Below, one piece after another: positions 14,925 through 22,964 of a stretch of 64,000 bases of DNA. The translations under genes were made by a program, and so were the position numbers. The stretch is taken from NCBI RefSeq assembly GCF_007830495.1, contig NZ_VLKW01000007.1, positions 186,001 through 250,000 of the forward strand, read 5' to 3'. The notes under the pieces are model-generated. The model was given only the letters and a program-made list of their open reading frames with translations. It was not told the DNA's origin and made no database searches. Each line of letters starts with the position of its first letter. Positions within the stretch are counted from its first letter, which is position 1. Source of the DNA: Pseudoduganella flava. GTDB taxonomy: Bacteria; Pseudomonadota; Gammaproteobacteria; Burkholderiales; Burkholderiaceae_D.

Positions 14925-15790
14925 CCGCCTTCCAGCACGGAGACGATGCGGCCCTGGCACACGTCGGCCGCGATGTCCATCACCTCGCGGGTGATCCAGT
15001 AAAAGTCGTCGTCGTCCAGCTCCATCTGCGCGAGCGGATCGAGCTTGTGCGCGTCGAAGCCGGCCGAGACCAGGATCAGCTCCGGCGCGAACGCGCGCAA
15101 CGCCGGCAACAGCCGCGTGCCGACGCTGCTGCGGAACGGCTTCGAACCGCAGCCGGGCGGCAGCGGCACGTTGACGATATTGCCGACACCCCGCTCGCTG
15201 GCCGCCCCGGTGCCCGGATACAGCGGCGACTGGTGACTGGAACCGAAGAACAGCTCGGGGCGGTGCCGGAACGCCGCCTGGGTGCCGTTGCCGTGGTGGA
15301 CGTCAAAGTCGATGACGGCGACCCGCTGCAGCCCATGCGCGTGCAGCGCGTGCGCGGCGGCGATGGCGACCTGGTTGAAGATGCAGAAGCCCATCGCCCG
15401 GTCCGGCTCAGCGTGGTGGCCGCACGGCCGCGTGGCGCAGAACACGTTGTCCGCCTCGCCCGCCATCACGGCATCGACGCCCGCACAGGCGGCGCCCACG
15501 CAGCACATCACGGCATCCCACGACTTCGGCGACATCACCGTATCGCCGCCATCGAGCACCTGCAAGCCTTCGCGGGGCGCCAGCGCAGCGACGGTATCGA
15601 CGTAGTCCGCCTCGTGTACCAGCAGCACCTGCTCGCGTGTACCGCGCGGCGCCTCGCGCCACTCCAGGTGCGCGAACTCCGGCTGCCACAGCGTGCGCAT
15701 CACGGCGTGCAGGCGCTCGGGCGATTCCGGGTGGCCGGGGCCGGGCCGGTGCTCCAGGCAGTCCGGGTGGAACATCACCAGCGTGCGCAT
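14861..15790 (-). CDS. Histone-deacetylase-family hydrolase
   Basis: A 309-aa class II HDAC/acetoin-utilisation-type deacetylase. The start FHPDCLEHRPGPGHPESPER and the zinc ligands in VIDFDVHHGNGTQ and SAGFDAH are intact, as is the C-terminal LEGGYSGTGLAGG. Bacterial members remove acetyl groups from polyamines, proteins or small amides. The ATG has a strong AAGGAGG site and follows glxR by 15 nt, so it is the last gene of the gcl-hyi-glxR unit. A part in acyl-group turnover linked to this pathway is only an inference. It overlaps the LysR gene end by 64 bp. Confidence 0.88.
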   Translation of the reverse strand: MRTLVMFHPDCLEHRPGPGHPESPERLHAVMRTLWQPEFAHLEWREAPRGTREQVLLVHEADYVDTVAALAPREGLQVLDGGDTVMSPKSWDAVMCCVGAACAGVDAVMAGEADNVFCATRPCGHHAEPDRAMGFCIFNQVAIAAAHALHAHGLQRVAVIDFDVHHGNGTQAAFRHRPELFFGSSHQSPLYPGTGAASERGVGNIVNVPLPPGCGSKPFRSSVGTRLLPALRAFAPELILVSAGFDAHKLDPLAQMELDDDDFYWITREVMDIAADVCQGRIVSVLEGGYSGTGLAGGCAAHVRALNGR

Positions 15791-15805
15791 GGCGCCTCCT
15801 TCCCG

Positions 15806-16693
15806 TTACGCGGCGGCGATCGCATGGTTCGCCATCTTCTCGATCGCCTGGCACAGCGCCGAGTGATCCAGCTGGGACAGCCCGTGCGCGGCGCAGCTGT
15901 TCATCAGCTCCTGCGTGACGGCGGTATTGGGCAGCGAGATGCCGAGGCTCTTCGCACCCTGCAGCGCCAGGTTCAGGTCCTTCTGGTGCAGCGCGATCCG
16001 GAAGCCGGGCGCGAACGTGCGCTTGACCATCCGCTCGCCATGCACCTCGAGGATGCGCGACGCCGCGAAGCCGCCCATCAGCGCCTGCCGCACCCTGGCG
16101 GGATCGGCGCCCGCCTTCGATGCGAACAGCAGCGCTTCCGACACGGCCTGGATCGTCAGCGCGACGATGATCTGGTTCGCCACCTTCGCCGTCTGGCCAT
16201 CGCCATTGCCGCCGACCAGCGTGATGTTCTTGCCCATCAGCTGGAATAGCGGCAGCACGCGGTCGAACGCCTCCTGCGTGCCGCCGGCCATGATCGTCAA
16301 CGTGGCCGCTTTCGCCCCCACCTCGCCGCCGGACACGGGCGCGTCGATGTAGTCGCAGCTCTTCTTGTTGATCTTCTTCGCGAACTCCTTCGTCGCGAGC
16401 GGCGAGATCGAGCTCATGTCGACGACGATCTTGCCCGGCGTGAGCGCGGCCGCCACGCCGTGTTCGCCGAACAGCACCTCCTCGACCTGCGGCGTATCGG
16501 GCACCATCACGAAGATGATGTCGGCCCGCTTGGCCACTTCGGCCGCGCTGGTGCAGACGGTCGCGCCATTCTCGACGAGCGCCAGCGGCGGGTTCTTCAC
16601 GTCGTGCAGGTACAGCTTGCAGCCGCCCACTTGCAGGTGGCCGGCCATCGGGCCGCCCATGATGCCGAGGCCGATGAATCCTGTTTTGGTCAT
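15806..16693 (-). CDS. glxR: Tartronate semialdehyde reductase
   Basis: A 295-aa beta-hydroxyacid dehydrogenase that reduces tartronate semialdehyde to D-glycerate with NAD(P)H. The N-terminal GFIGLGIMGGPMAGHL is the dinucleotide-binding motif. The substrate block is DAPVSGGEVGAKAATL (about residues 115-130), and the catalytic Lys lies in GQTAKVANQI (about 171). The start is the ATG at 16693 (MTKTGFIG). It is the third gene of the glyoxylate-to-glycerate operon after gcl and hyi; repeat copy C separates it from hyi. GlxR and GarR cannot be told apart by sequence alone; the gcl neighbour favours GlxR. Confidence 0.93.
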   Translation of the reverse strand: MTKTGFIGLGIMGGPMAGHLQVGGCKLYLHDVKNPPLALVENGATVCTSAAEVAKRADIIFVMVPDTPQVEEVLFGEHGVAAALTPGKIVVDMSSISPLATKEFAKKINKKSCDYIDAPVSGGEVGAKAATLTIMAGGTQEAFDRVLPLFQLMGKNITLVGGNGDGQTAKVANQIIVALTIQAVSEALLFASKAGADPARVRQALMGGFAASRILEVHGERMVKRTFAPGFRIALHQKDLNLALQGAKSLGISLPNTAVTQELMNSCAAHGLSQLDHSALCQAIEKMANHAIAAA

Positions 16694-16759
16694 GATGGTC
16701 TCCAGTAGAAAGAACAAAGGTGTCGATACGGCGTGCTTTCACCCCAACGGCGAACGGCT

Positions 16760-16786
16760 GGGGTCAGACCCGCCGGGTCTGACCCC
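16760..16786. repeat. GGTCAGACCC palindromic repeat, copy C
   Basis: GGGGTCAGACCC-GCC-GGGTCTGACCCC between hyi and glxR. Flanks (ACCCCAACGGCGAACGGCT on the left, GGGTTTTGCTTTGGGGTT on the right) resemble those of copies D and E. Confidence 0.9.
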
Positions 16787-16803
16787 GGGTTTTGCTTTGG
16801 GGT

Positions 16804-17589
16804 TCAAGCGAGCGTTTCGGCCTGCTCGGCAATCCACCCCAGCCCCGCCACCGTCCCCGCCCGCGGCTTGTACTCGCACCCCACCCACCCCGTGTAGCCG
16901 ATATCGTCCAGCAGCGGCAGCAGGTAGCGGTAGTTGATCTCGCCGGTGCCCGGCTCGCCGCGCCCCGGGTTGTCGGCCAGCTGGATGTGCCGGATCAGCG
17001 GCAGGTACGCGCGGATCGTCGCGGCCAGCTCGCCTTCCATCCGTTGCATGTGGTAGATGTCGTATTGCAGGAACAGGTTGTCAGATCCCGTCTCGCGGAT
17101 GATGTCCAGCGCCTGCCGGCTGCCGTTCAGGAAGAAGCCGGGGATGTCGAACGTGTTAATCGGTTCGATCAGCAGCGCGATGCCCTCTTCCTTCAGCCGG
17201 TGCGCGGCGAAGCGCAGGTTGGCGACCAGCGTCGCATGCGCCGCGTCCGCGGACACGCCGGCCGGCAGGATGCCCGCCAGGCAGTTCAGCTGCTTCACGC
17301 CCAGCGCCTGCGCATACGCGAGCGCGACGCCGACGCCGTCTTCGAACTCGCCGCGCCGGTCCGGGTGGCAGGCGATGCCCCGCTCGCCACCGGCCCAGTC
17401 GCCGGCCGGCAGGTTGTGCAGCACCAGCTCCAGGCGGTGCGCATCCAGCTGCGCGGCCAACGTCTGTGCCGGGTACGCATACGGGAACAGGAATTCGACG
17501 CCGTGAAAGCCCGCCTGCGCGGCCAGGCGGAAACGGTCGAGGAAATCGGCTTCGTTGAACAGCATCGTCAGGTTGGCGGCGAGCTTCAT
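16804..17589 (-). CDS. hyi: Hydroxypyruvate isomerase
   Basis: A 261-aa TIM-barrel enzyme interconverting hydroxypyruvate and tartronate semialdehyde. It starts MKLAANLTMLFNE and contains the metal-site stretches LLIEPINTFDIPGFFLN and LQYDIYHMQRMEG, IQLADNPGRGEPGTGEINY, and GWVGCEYKPRAGT. Length is normal. The ATG is 9 nt after the gcl stop with GGGA upstream, so it is co-transcribed with gcl. Together with Gcl and GlxR it completes the glycerate pathway from glyoxylate. Confidence 0.95.
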   Translation of the reverse strand: MKLAANLTMLFNEADFLDRFRLAAQAGFHGVEFLFPYAYPAQTLAAQLDAHRLELVLHNLPAGDWAGGERGIACHPDRRGEFEDGVGVALAYAQALGVKQLNCLAGILPAGVSADAAHATLVANLRFAAHRLKEEGIALLIEPINTFDIPGFFLNGSRQALDIIRETGSDNLFLQYDIYHMQRMEGELAATIRAYLPLIRHIQLADNPGRGEPGTGEINYRYLLPLLDDIGYTGWVGCEYKPRAGTVAGLGWIAEQAETLA

Positions 17590-17598
17590 GGTGATCCC

Positions 17599-19341
17599 TT
17601 ATTGGATGTCGAGGACGTCGTTGAATTCGTTGAGCGCATCGATCTCGGTGCCCATCGCGATATTCGTCACCCGCTCCAGGATGATCTCGACGACGACGGG
17701 CACCTGGTACTGCCGCATCAGCGCCCGGGCCTGCTCGAACGCGGGCACGATGCCGTCCGGCCGGAACACGCGCAGCGCCTTGCAGCCCAGCCCTTCGACG
17801 ACGGCCACGTGATCGACGCCATAGCCTTCCAGCTCGGGCGAGTTGACGTTCTCGAACGCCAGCTGCACGCAGTAGTCCATCTCGAAGTTGCGCTGCGCCT
17901 GGCGGATCAGCCCCAGGTAGGCGTTATTCACGAGCACGTGGATGTACGGCAGCTTGAACTGCGCCGCCACGGCCAGCTCCTCGATCAGGAACTGGAAGTC
18001 GTAGTCGCCGGAGATCGCCACGATGTCGGCCTGCGGATCGGCCACGCGCACGCCCAGCGCGGCGGGAATCGTCCAGCCCAGCGGGCCGGCCTGGCCGCAG
18101 TTGATCCAGTGGCGCGGGTGGTGCACGTGCAGGAACTGGGCGGCGGCGATCTGCGACAGGCCGATGCTGGCGACATAGCGCACGTCGCGCCCGAAGTATT
18201 CATTCATCTCGTGGTACACGCGCAGCGGGTGGACGGGCACGTTGTCGTAGTCGCTGCGGCGCAGCATCGTGCGCTTGCGTTCCTGGCATTCGCCCAGCCA
18301 CTCGGAATGATCCGCGAGGCGCCCGCTGGCGCGCCATTCGCGGGCCACTTCCACCAGCAGCTGCAGCGCCGCCTTCGCATCGGACACGATGCCGAAGTCC
18401 GGCCCGAACACGCGGCCGATCTGCGTGGGCTCGATGTCGATGTGGACGAACTTGCGGTCCTTCGTGAACACGTCCACGCCGCCCGTGTGCCGGTTGGCCC
18501 AGCGGTTGCCGATGCCCATCACGAAGTCCGATGCCAGCAACGTCGCGTTGCCGTAGCGGTGGCTCGTCTGCAGGCCGGCCATGCCGGCCATCTGCGGGTG
18601 ATCGTCGGGAATCGAGCCCCATCCCATCAACGTGGGAATGACGGGTACCCCCGTGATCTCCGCGAATTCGACGAGGAGCTCGGACGCATCGGCGTTGATG
18701 ATGCCGCCGCCGGCCGTCAGCAGCGGGCGGCGCGCGCGATTCAGCATGTCCAGCGCCTTCTCGATCTGCGCCCGCGTCGCCGCGGGTTTGTACGCTGGCA
18801 GCGGCGAGTACGTCTCCGGGTCGAACTCGATCTGCGCCATCTGCACGTCCACCGGCAGGTCGATCAGCACGGGGCCGGGCCGGCCCGAGCGCATCAGGTG
18901 GAACGCCTGCTGGAACACTTGCGGCACCAGCGCCGGCTCGCGCACCGTGACGGCCCATTTCGTGACGGGCTTGGCGATCGATTCGATGTCGACGGCCTGG
19001 AAGTCTTCCTTGTACAGCCGGGCGCGCGGCGCCTGGCCCGTGATGCAAAGAATAGGTATCGAATCGGCGTGGGCCGCATACAGGCCCGTGATCATGTCCG
19101 TACCCGCCGGGCCGGATGTGCCGATACACACGCCGATGTTGCCGTGCGCGGCGCGGGTAAAACCCTCGGCCATGTGCGACGCGCCTTCGACGTGCCGCGC
19201 GAGGATGTGGCGGATGCTGTCGCGCTTGCGCAACGCCGCGTAGAACGGGTTGATCGCGGCACCCGGCACGCCGAATGCGACGTGGACGCCCTCTTTTTCC
19301 AGCACCAGTACGGCTGCTTCCGCTGCGGTCATCTTGGCCAT
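17599..19341 (-). CDS. gcl: Glyoxylate carboligase
   Basis: A 580-aa thiamine-diphosphate and FAD-dependent enzyme condensing two glyoxylate to tartronate semialdehyde and CO2. It begins MAKMTAAEAAVLVLEKEG. Position 51 is Val (ARHVEGASHMAEG) in place of the Glu that activates ThDP in most relatives, the diagnostic feature of Gcl. The ThDP motif is GDYDFQFLIEELA...NNAYLGLIRQ. The second ATG (19341) is chosen: GGAGG lies 4 nt before it and Val51 then matches the E. coli numbering. First gene of the gcl-hyi-glxR-HDAC unit, divergent from a LysR gene. Confidence 0.96.
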   Translation of the reverse strand: MAKMTAAEAAVLVLEKEGVHVAFGVPGAAINPFYAALRKRDSIRHILARHVEGASHMAEGFTRAAHGNIGVCIGTSGPAGTDMITGLYAAHADSIPILCITGQAPRARLYKEDFQAVDIESIAKPVTKWAVTVREPALVPQVFQQAFHLMRSGRPGPVLIDLPVDVQMAQIEFDPETYSPLPAYKPAATRAQIEKALDMLNRARRPLLTAGGGIINADASELLVEFAEITGVPVIPTLMGWGSIPDDHPQMAGMAGLQTSHRYGNATLLASDFVMGIGNRWANRHTGGVDVFTKDRKFVHIDIEPTQIGRVFGPDFGIVSDAKAALQLLVEVAREWRASGRLADHSEWLGECQERKRTMLRRSDYDNVPVHPLRVYHEMNEYFGRDVRYVASIGLSQIAAAQFLHVHHPRHWINCGQAGPLGWTIPAALGVRVADPQADIVAISGDYDFQFLIEELAVAAQFKLPYIHVLVNNAYLGLIRQAQRNFEMDYCVQLAFENVNSPELEGYGVDHVAVVEGLGCKALRVFRPDGIVPAFEQARALMRQYQVPVVVEIILERVTNIAMGTEIDALNEFNDVLDIQ

Positions 19342-19427
19342 CATGCCTCCGGCTGTGTTGATGTCGATGACCCGATGCTAGGGCTTTGCGGCGGCCTTGA
19401 TAAGAACACAAAAAATCCATTTATCCG

Positions 19428-19440
19428 ATACCTGGGGTAT
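19428..19440. promoter_or_regulatory. Candidate LysR operator between gcl and its regulator
   Basis: ATACC-TGG-GGTAT, a perfect 13-bp dyad with T-N-A geometry, centred 21 nt before the LysR start codon in the divergent gcl/LysR spacer. Suits autoregulation with control of gcl. Confidence 0.45.
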
Positions 19441-19454
19441 GGAATACTCACTGC

Positions 19455-20366
19455 ATGGACAAGATCAAGGAGATGACCGCGTTCGTCGACGCCGTGGACC
19501 AGGGCAGCCTGGCCCGCGCGGCGCTGGCGCAGCACGTGACACCGGTGATGCTGGGCCGCCGCATCGATGCGCTGGAGCGCCGGCTTGGCGTCAAGCTGCT
19601 GCACCGCACGACGCGTCACCTGACGTTGACGGAAGCCGGCACGCGCTTCCTCGAGCACTGCCGCCAGCTGCTGGCGGACCTGGAGATGGCGGAGACGATC
19701 GTGTCCGAAGGGCGCGACGAAGCGAGCGGCCACCTGATCGTGTCCGCGCCCGCCGCGTTCGGCCGGCTGCACGTGGCGCCGCACGCGCCGGCCTTCCTGG
19801 CCGCGCATCCGAAGGTACGCATCTCGTTCAACCTGACTGACCAGGTGGTGGACCTCGTGCGCGAAGGCTATGAGCTGGGAATACGGATCGGCGGCGTGCT
19901 GGACCCGAGTTTCGTCGCGGTGAAGCTCGCGACGAACCGGCGCGTCGTGTGCGGCACGCCGGCCTACTTCGAACGCTGCGGCATCCCGCGGACGCTCGAC
20001 GATCTGGCACGCCACAACTGCCTGGCGTTCAACCTGCAGGGCGGCCAGCAGCGGGGGTGGTACTTCCAGAAGGATGGCAAGCCGGTGACGATCAAGGTGG
20101 ACGGCAAGCTCGATTGCAACGATGGCGAGCTGCTGCACCGCTGGGCCAGCGAAGGCCTGGGCCTCGCATGGCGCTCGACGTGGGAAATCCAGGCGCAGCT
20201 CGCGTCGGGGGAATTGATGACGGTGCTGGACGAATACGCGCTGCCGGCCTACGACATCATGGCCGTCTACATGCCGCAGCGCCACCTGCCGGCCCGGGTG
20301 CGCGCGTTCATCGACATGCTGAAGGCGCAGTATGCGCAGCCGGGGTACTGGACCCGGCCGCGCTGA
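19455..20366 (+). CDS. LysR-family regulator divergent from gcl
   Basis: A 303-aa LysR protein of the AaeR/DmlR-like group. The HTH spans MTAFVDAVDQGSLARAAL...TPVMLGRRIDALE and the effector part starts SEGRDEASGHLIVSAP. It is divergent from gcl with a 113-nt spacer holding a 13-bp dyad, so it likely controls the glyoxylate operon. It is convergent with frc2, with only 9 nt between the two stops. The inducer is not evident; glyoxylate or a precursor would fit. Confidence 0.88.
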   Translation: MDKIKEMTAFVDAVDQGSLARAALAQHVTPVMLGRRIDALERRLGVKLLHRTTRHLTLTEAGTRFLEHCRQLLADLEMAETIVSEGRDEASGHLIVSAPAAFGRLHVAPHAPAFLAAHPKVRISFNLTDQVVDLVREGYELGIRIGGVLDPSFVAVKLATNRRVVCGTPAYFERCGIPRTLDDLARHNCLAFNLQGGQQRGWYFQKDGKPVTIKVDGKLDCNDGELLHRWASEGLGLAWRSTWEIQAQLASGELMTVLDEYALPAYDIMAVYMPQRHLPARVRAFIDMLKAQYAQPGYWTRPR

Positions 20367-20375
20367 AGGCTGTCG

Positions 20376-21623
20376 TCAGATGACGCGTTCCTCGCGCAGC
20401 CGCGCGATCTGCTCGCCGCTGTAGCCCAGCTGCGCCAGCACCTCGTCCGTGTGTTCGCCCAGCAGCGGCGAGCGCGTCACGATCGTGGGGCTGTCGGACA
20501 GCTTGATCGGATTGCCGACCGTCAGATACGGCCCGCGCTCCGGGTGGTCCACTTCGACGATGGTGCCAGTGGCGCGCAGCGACGGTTCCTCGGCCAGCTC
20601 CTTCATCGACAGGATCGGGCCGCACGGGATGTCGTACTTGTTCAGGATGTCCATCGCTTCGAACTTCGTCAGCGTCTTCGTCCATTCCTGGATCGTCGCG
20701 AAGATCTCCATCAGCCGCGGCAGGCGGGCGCGGGGCGTCGCGTACGCCGGGTCGTCGATCCACGCCTCCCTGCCGATCACGCGGCAGATCGCCGGCCACG
20801 CGGCCGCCTGCGTGATGAAGTAGATGTAGGCATTGCTGTCGTCTTCCCAGCCCTTGCACTTCAGGATCCAGCCGGGCTGCCCGCCGCCGGACGCGTTGCC
20901 GGCGCGCGGGACGGACTCGCCGAACGTCCCATTGGCATACTGCGGATACTCTTCCAGCACGCCGTTGCGGTCCAGCCGCTGCTGGTCGCGCAGCTTTACG
21001 CGGCACAGGTTCAGCACTGCGTCCTGCATCGCCGTCTGCACGCGCTGGCCGCGGCCGCTGACGGTGCGCTGGTACAGCGCCGTAACGATGCCCAGCGCCA
21101 GGTGCAGGCCGCTGCCGCTGTCGCCGATCTGCGCACCGGTGACGACCGGCGGGCCGTCGTCGAAGCCTGTCGTGGCGGCCGCGCCGCCGGCGCACTGGGC
21201 GACGTTCTCGTACACCTTGCAATGCTCGTACGGACCGGGACCGAAGCCCTTCACGGAGGCGACGATCATGCGCGGGTTCAGTTCCTGGATGCGTTCCCAC
21301 GAAAAGCCCATCCGATCGAGCGCGCCGGGAGCGAAGTTCTCGACCAGCACGTCGCAATCGCGGATCAGCGTCTCCAGCACTTCCTTGCCGGCCGGGCGCT
21401 TCGTATCGAGCGTGATCGAGCGTTTGTTATGGTTCAGCATCGTGAAGTACAGGCTGTCGACGTCGGGGATGTCGCGCAACTGGGCACGGGTGGCATCGCC
21501 CTCGCCGGCCCGCTCCACCTTGATCACGTCCGCGCCAAACCATGCGAGGAGCTGGGTGCAGGTGGGTCCGGACTGGACGTGGGTGAAGTCGAGAATGCGA
21601 ACGCCTTCCAGTGCCTTGCTCAT
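20376..21623 (-). CDS. frc: Formyl-CoA:oxalate CoA-transferase (copy 2)
   Basis: A 415-aa paralogue of copy 1, alike over the whole length including the ends (MSKALEG... to ...LREERVI). The catalytic Asp is residue 168 (IGDSGSGLH), one lower because of a one-residue deletion in the GFGPGPYEHCK region. The glycine loop reads NASGGGQPGW, with Ser for the first Gly of copy 1. Residue 48 is Gln. It has its own promoter with the Crp/Fnr-type palindrome, 117 nt upstream, and lies near the formate dehydrogenase genes rather than oxc. It may give extra Frc activity or a different substrate preference. Confidence 0.94.
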   Translation of the reverse strand: MSKALEGVRILDFTHVQSGPTCTQLLAWFGADVIKVERAGEGDATRAQLRDIPDVDSLYFTMLNHNKRSITLDTKRPAGKEVLETLIRDCDVLVENFAPGALDRMGFSWERIQELNPRMIVASVKGFGPGPYEHCKVYENVAQCAGGAAATTGFDDGPPVVTGAQIGDSGSGLHLALGIVTALYQRTVSGRGQRVQTAMQDAVLNLCRVKLRDQQRLDRNGVLEEYPQYANGTFGESVPRAGNASGGGQPGWILKCKGWEDDSNAYIYFITQAAAWPAICRVIGREAWIDDPAYATPRARLPRLMEIFATIQEWTKTLTKFEAMDILNKYDIPCGPILSMKELAEEPSLRATGTIVEVDHPERGPYLTVGNPIKLSDSPTIVTRSPLLGEHTDEVLAQLGYSGEQIARLREERVI

Positions 21624-21697
21624 GCCGTGTCTCCTCGGTTTGCTGGGCTTGTGTTTTTTGTATTCTGCGCCTGAGCCTGAAACTGAACAAGCCCCTG

Positions 21698-21747
21698 CCA
21701 ACCGATCATAGCGACGGCCCGCGCAGGTCATCATTGACCGCGGTTAA
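21698..21747 (-). promoter_or_regulatory. frc2 promoter with Crp/Fnr-type palindrome
   Basis: TTGACCGCGGTTAA (21734-21747) and, on the minus strand 23 nt further on, TATGAT (21710-21705). The spacing and the -10 hexamer are identical to those at oxc, and the flanks TCAT before and AAGAATCG after nearly so. Confidence 0.8.
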
Positions 21748-21771
21748 GAATCGCCAAATGCCGCGTGCAGG

Positions 21772-22836
21772 TCAGAACAGCGTGGCGAGATCGGCCTCCT
21801 TGCCGGACAGCGTGCCGTCGTAACCGGGCAACGCGGCCAGCGCGGCGCGGTAGGCATCGTCCGCCATCGCCTGCGCCGCCGCGGCCAGCAGCGGTTCGCC
21901 CAGCGCGCTCCTGTCGCAGGCGAGGAAGTAGCGCTCGCGGCACACGGGAATGAAGTCGAGGCCGAAGCGGCGCGCCGCCGTCTCGACGCCGAAGCTGACG
22001 TCAGCCATGCCGCTGGCGACGTACGCCGCCACCGCGGCATGCGTGAATTCCGCGCTGTCGTGGCCCACGATCGACGCGGGGTCGATGCCTTCTTCACCAA
22101 GCAGCAGTTCGAGCAGCACGCGCGTGCCGGAGCCCTGCTGGCGGTTCACGAAGCGCAGGTCGCGCCGCGCCAGGTCGGCCAGGCCGGTGACGCCCTTCGG
22201 ATTGCCGGGGGCGACAAACAAGCCCTGCGCGCGGGATGCCAGGTGCAGGAACGCATGCCGCTCGTTGTCCAGCCACGGACGGTGCTTCGCGGCGGCGGCC
22301 TGTTCGAACTTCCCGATCGGCAGGTGGAAGCCCGCCAGGTCGCACTCCCCCCGTGCCAGCGCCGCCACGGCTTCCGTGCTGCTGCGGTACTGGATGTCCA
22401 CCGTCAGCCCCTGTTCGCGCAGCTGGGCGACCAGCGCGGCCACGGCAAAGCCATGCGATGCCGTCAGCCGCAACCGCTGCGCATCGCCGGCCAGCACGCG
22501 CGCCAGTTCCTGCTGCAGCTCGGAGGCGAGGCTGTCCAGCAGCGGCGTCAATCGGGCGGCGATGCGGCGGTCCGCCCAGATCAGCTTTTCCGCCAGCGGC
22601 GTCAGCGCCGTGCCCTGCCCCCGCACCTTGTGCACCAGCTCCGTGCCGAACTGCTCGGAAAAGCGCTGAAGCAGCCCCCACGCGTGGCGGTACGACATCC
22701 GCGAGTTCTTCGCCGCCGCGCTGATGCTGCCGGTCTCGCTGACGTCCGCCAGCAACGCCAGCAACGCCGGCAGCGCGGTGGGCGCGCCCTGGGCGTCCCG
22801 CAAGATCCAGTCCGGTCGTATCTCAACTTTGAGCAT
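21772..22836 (-). CDS. ModE-like HTH plus periplasmic-binding-fold regulator
   Basis: A 354-aa cytoplasmic regulator. The N-terminal ModE-like winged helix (residues 1-110) has TGSISAAAKNSRMSYRHAWG and a VRGQGTALTPLAEKLI segment. The C-terminal part (about 120-354) is a PBP-like ligand domain with LRLTASHGFAVAALV and RFVNRQQGSGTRVLLELLL, as in tungstate/molybdate-binding (MopB/PBP-like) regulators. It is divergent from fdsG. Since FdsA needs a molybdenum cofactor, control of fds by an oxyanion or formate is likely. Four CATAT motifs in the shared spacer may be its sites. frc2 lies downstream on the same strand but has its own promoter. Confidence 0.85.
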   Translation of the reverse strand: MLKVEIRPDWILRDAQGAPTALPALLALLADVSETGSISAAAKNSRMSYRHAWGLLQRFSEQFGTELVHKVRGQGTALTPLAEKLIWADRRIAARLTPLLDSLASELQQELARVLAGDAQRLRLTASHGFAVAALVAQLREQGLTVDIQYRSSTEAVAALARGECDLAGFHLPIGKFEQAAAAKHRPWLDNERHAFLHLASRAQGLFVAPGNPKGVTGLADLARRDLRFVNRQQGSGTRVLLELLLGEEGIDPASIVGHDSAEFTHAAVAAYVASGMADVSFGVETAARRFGLDFIPVCRERYFLACDRSALGEPLLAAAAQAMADDAYRAALAALPGYDGTLSGKEADLATLF

Positions 22837-22943
22837 ATGCAGAATCCTTCATATTGATGCCGCATTCCTGGGGTGCTAGTCTGAATTTAGACCCACAATT
22901 TACACCGACAATCGCCGCATGCATATGTTTTGACGAGCATATC
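22834..22943. promoter_or_regulatory. Divergent regulator/fdsG control region
   Basis: Contains four CATAT motifs (22834, 22850, 22922, 22938) and a GTCT-N6-AGAC dyad (22879-22892) between the ModE-like gene and fdsG. The repeated CATAT recalls the TATA-rich half-sites of ModE operators. No clear -35/-10 pair was identified. Confidence 0.4.
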
Positions 22944-22964
22944 TGCGGCCCACAAGGAGGCGCC

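Noticed and set aside
17599..19341. Gcl as acetolactate synthase
   Set aside because: Val in place of the catalytic Glu at position 51 and the hyi/glxR neighbours identify Gcl.
16792..19476. An 894-codon open frame opposite hyi and gcl
   Set aside because: Antisense to two genes with full catalytic motifs; low-complexity translation with no family features.
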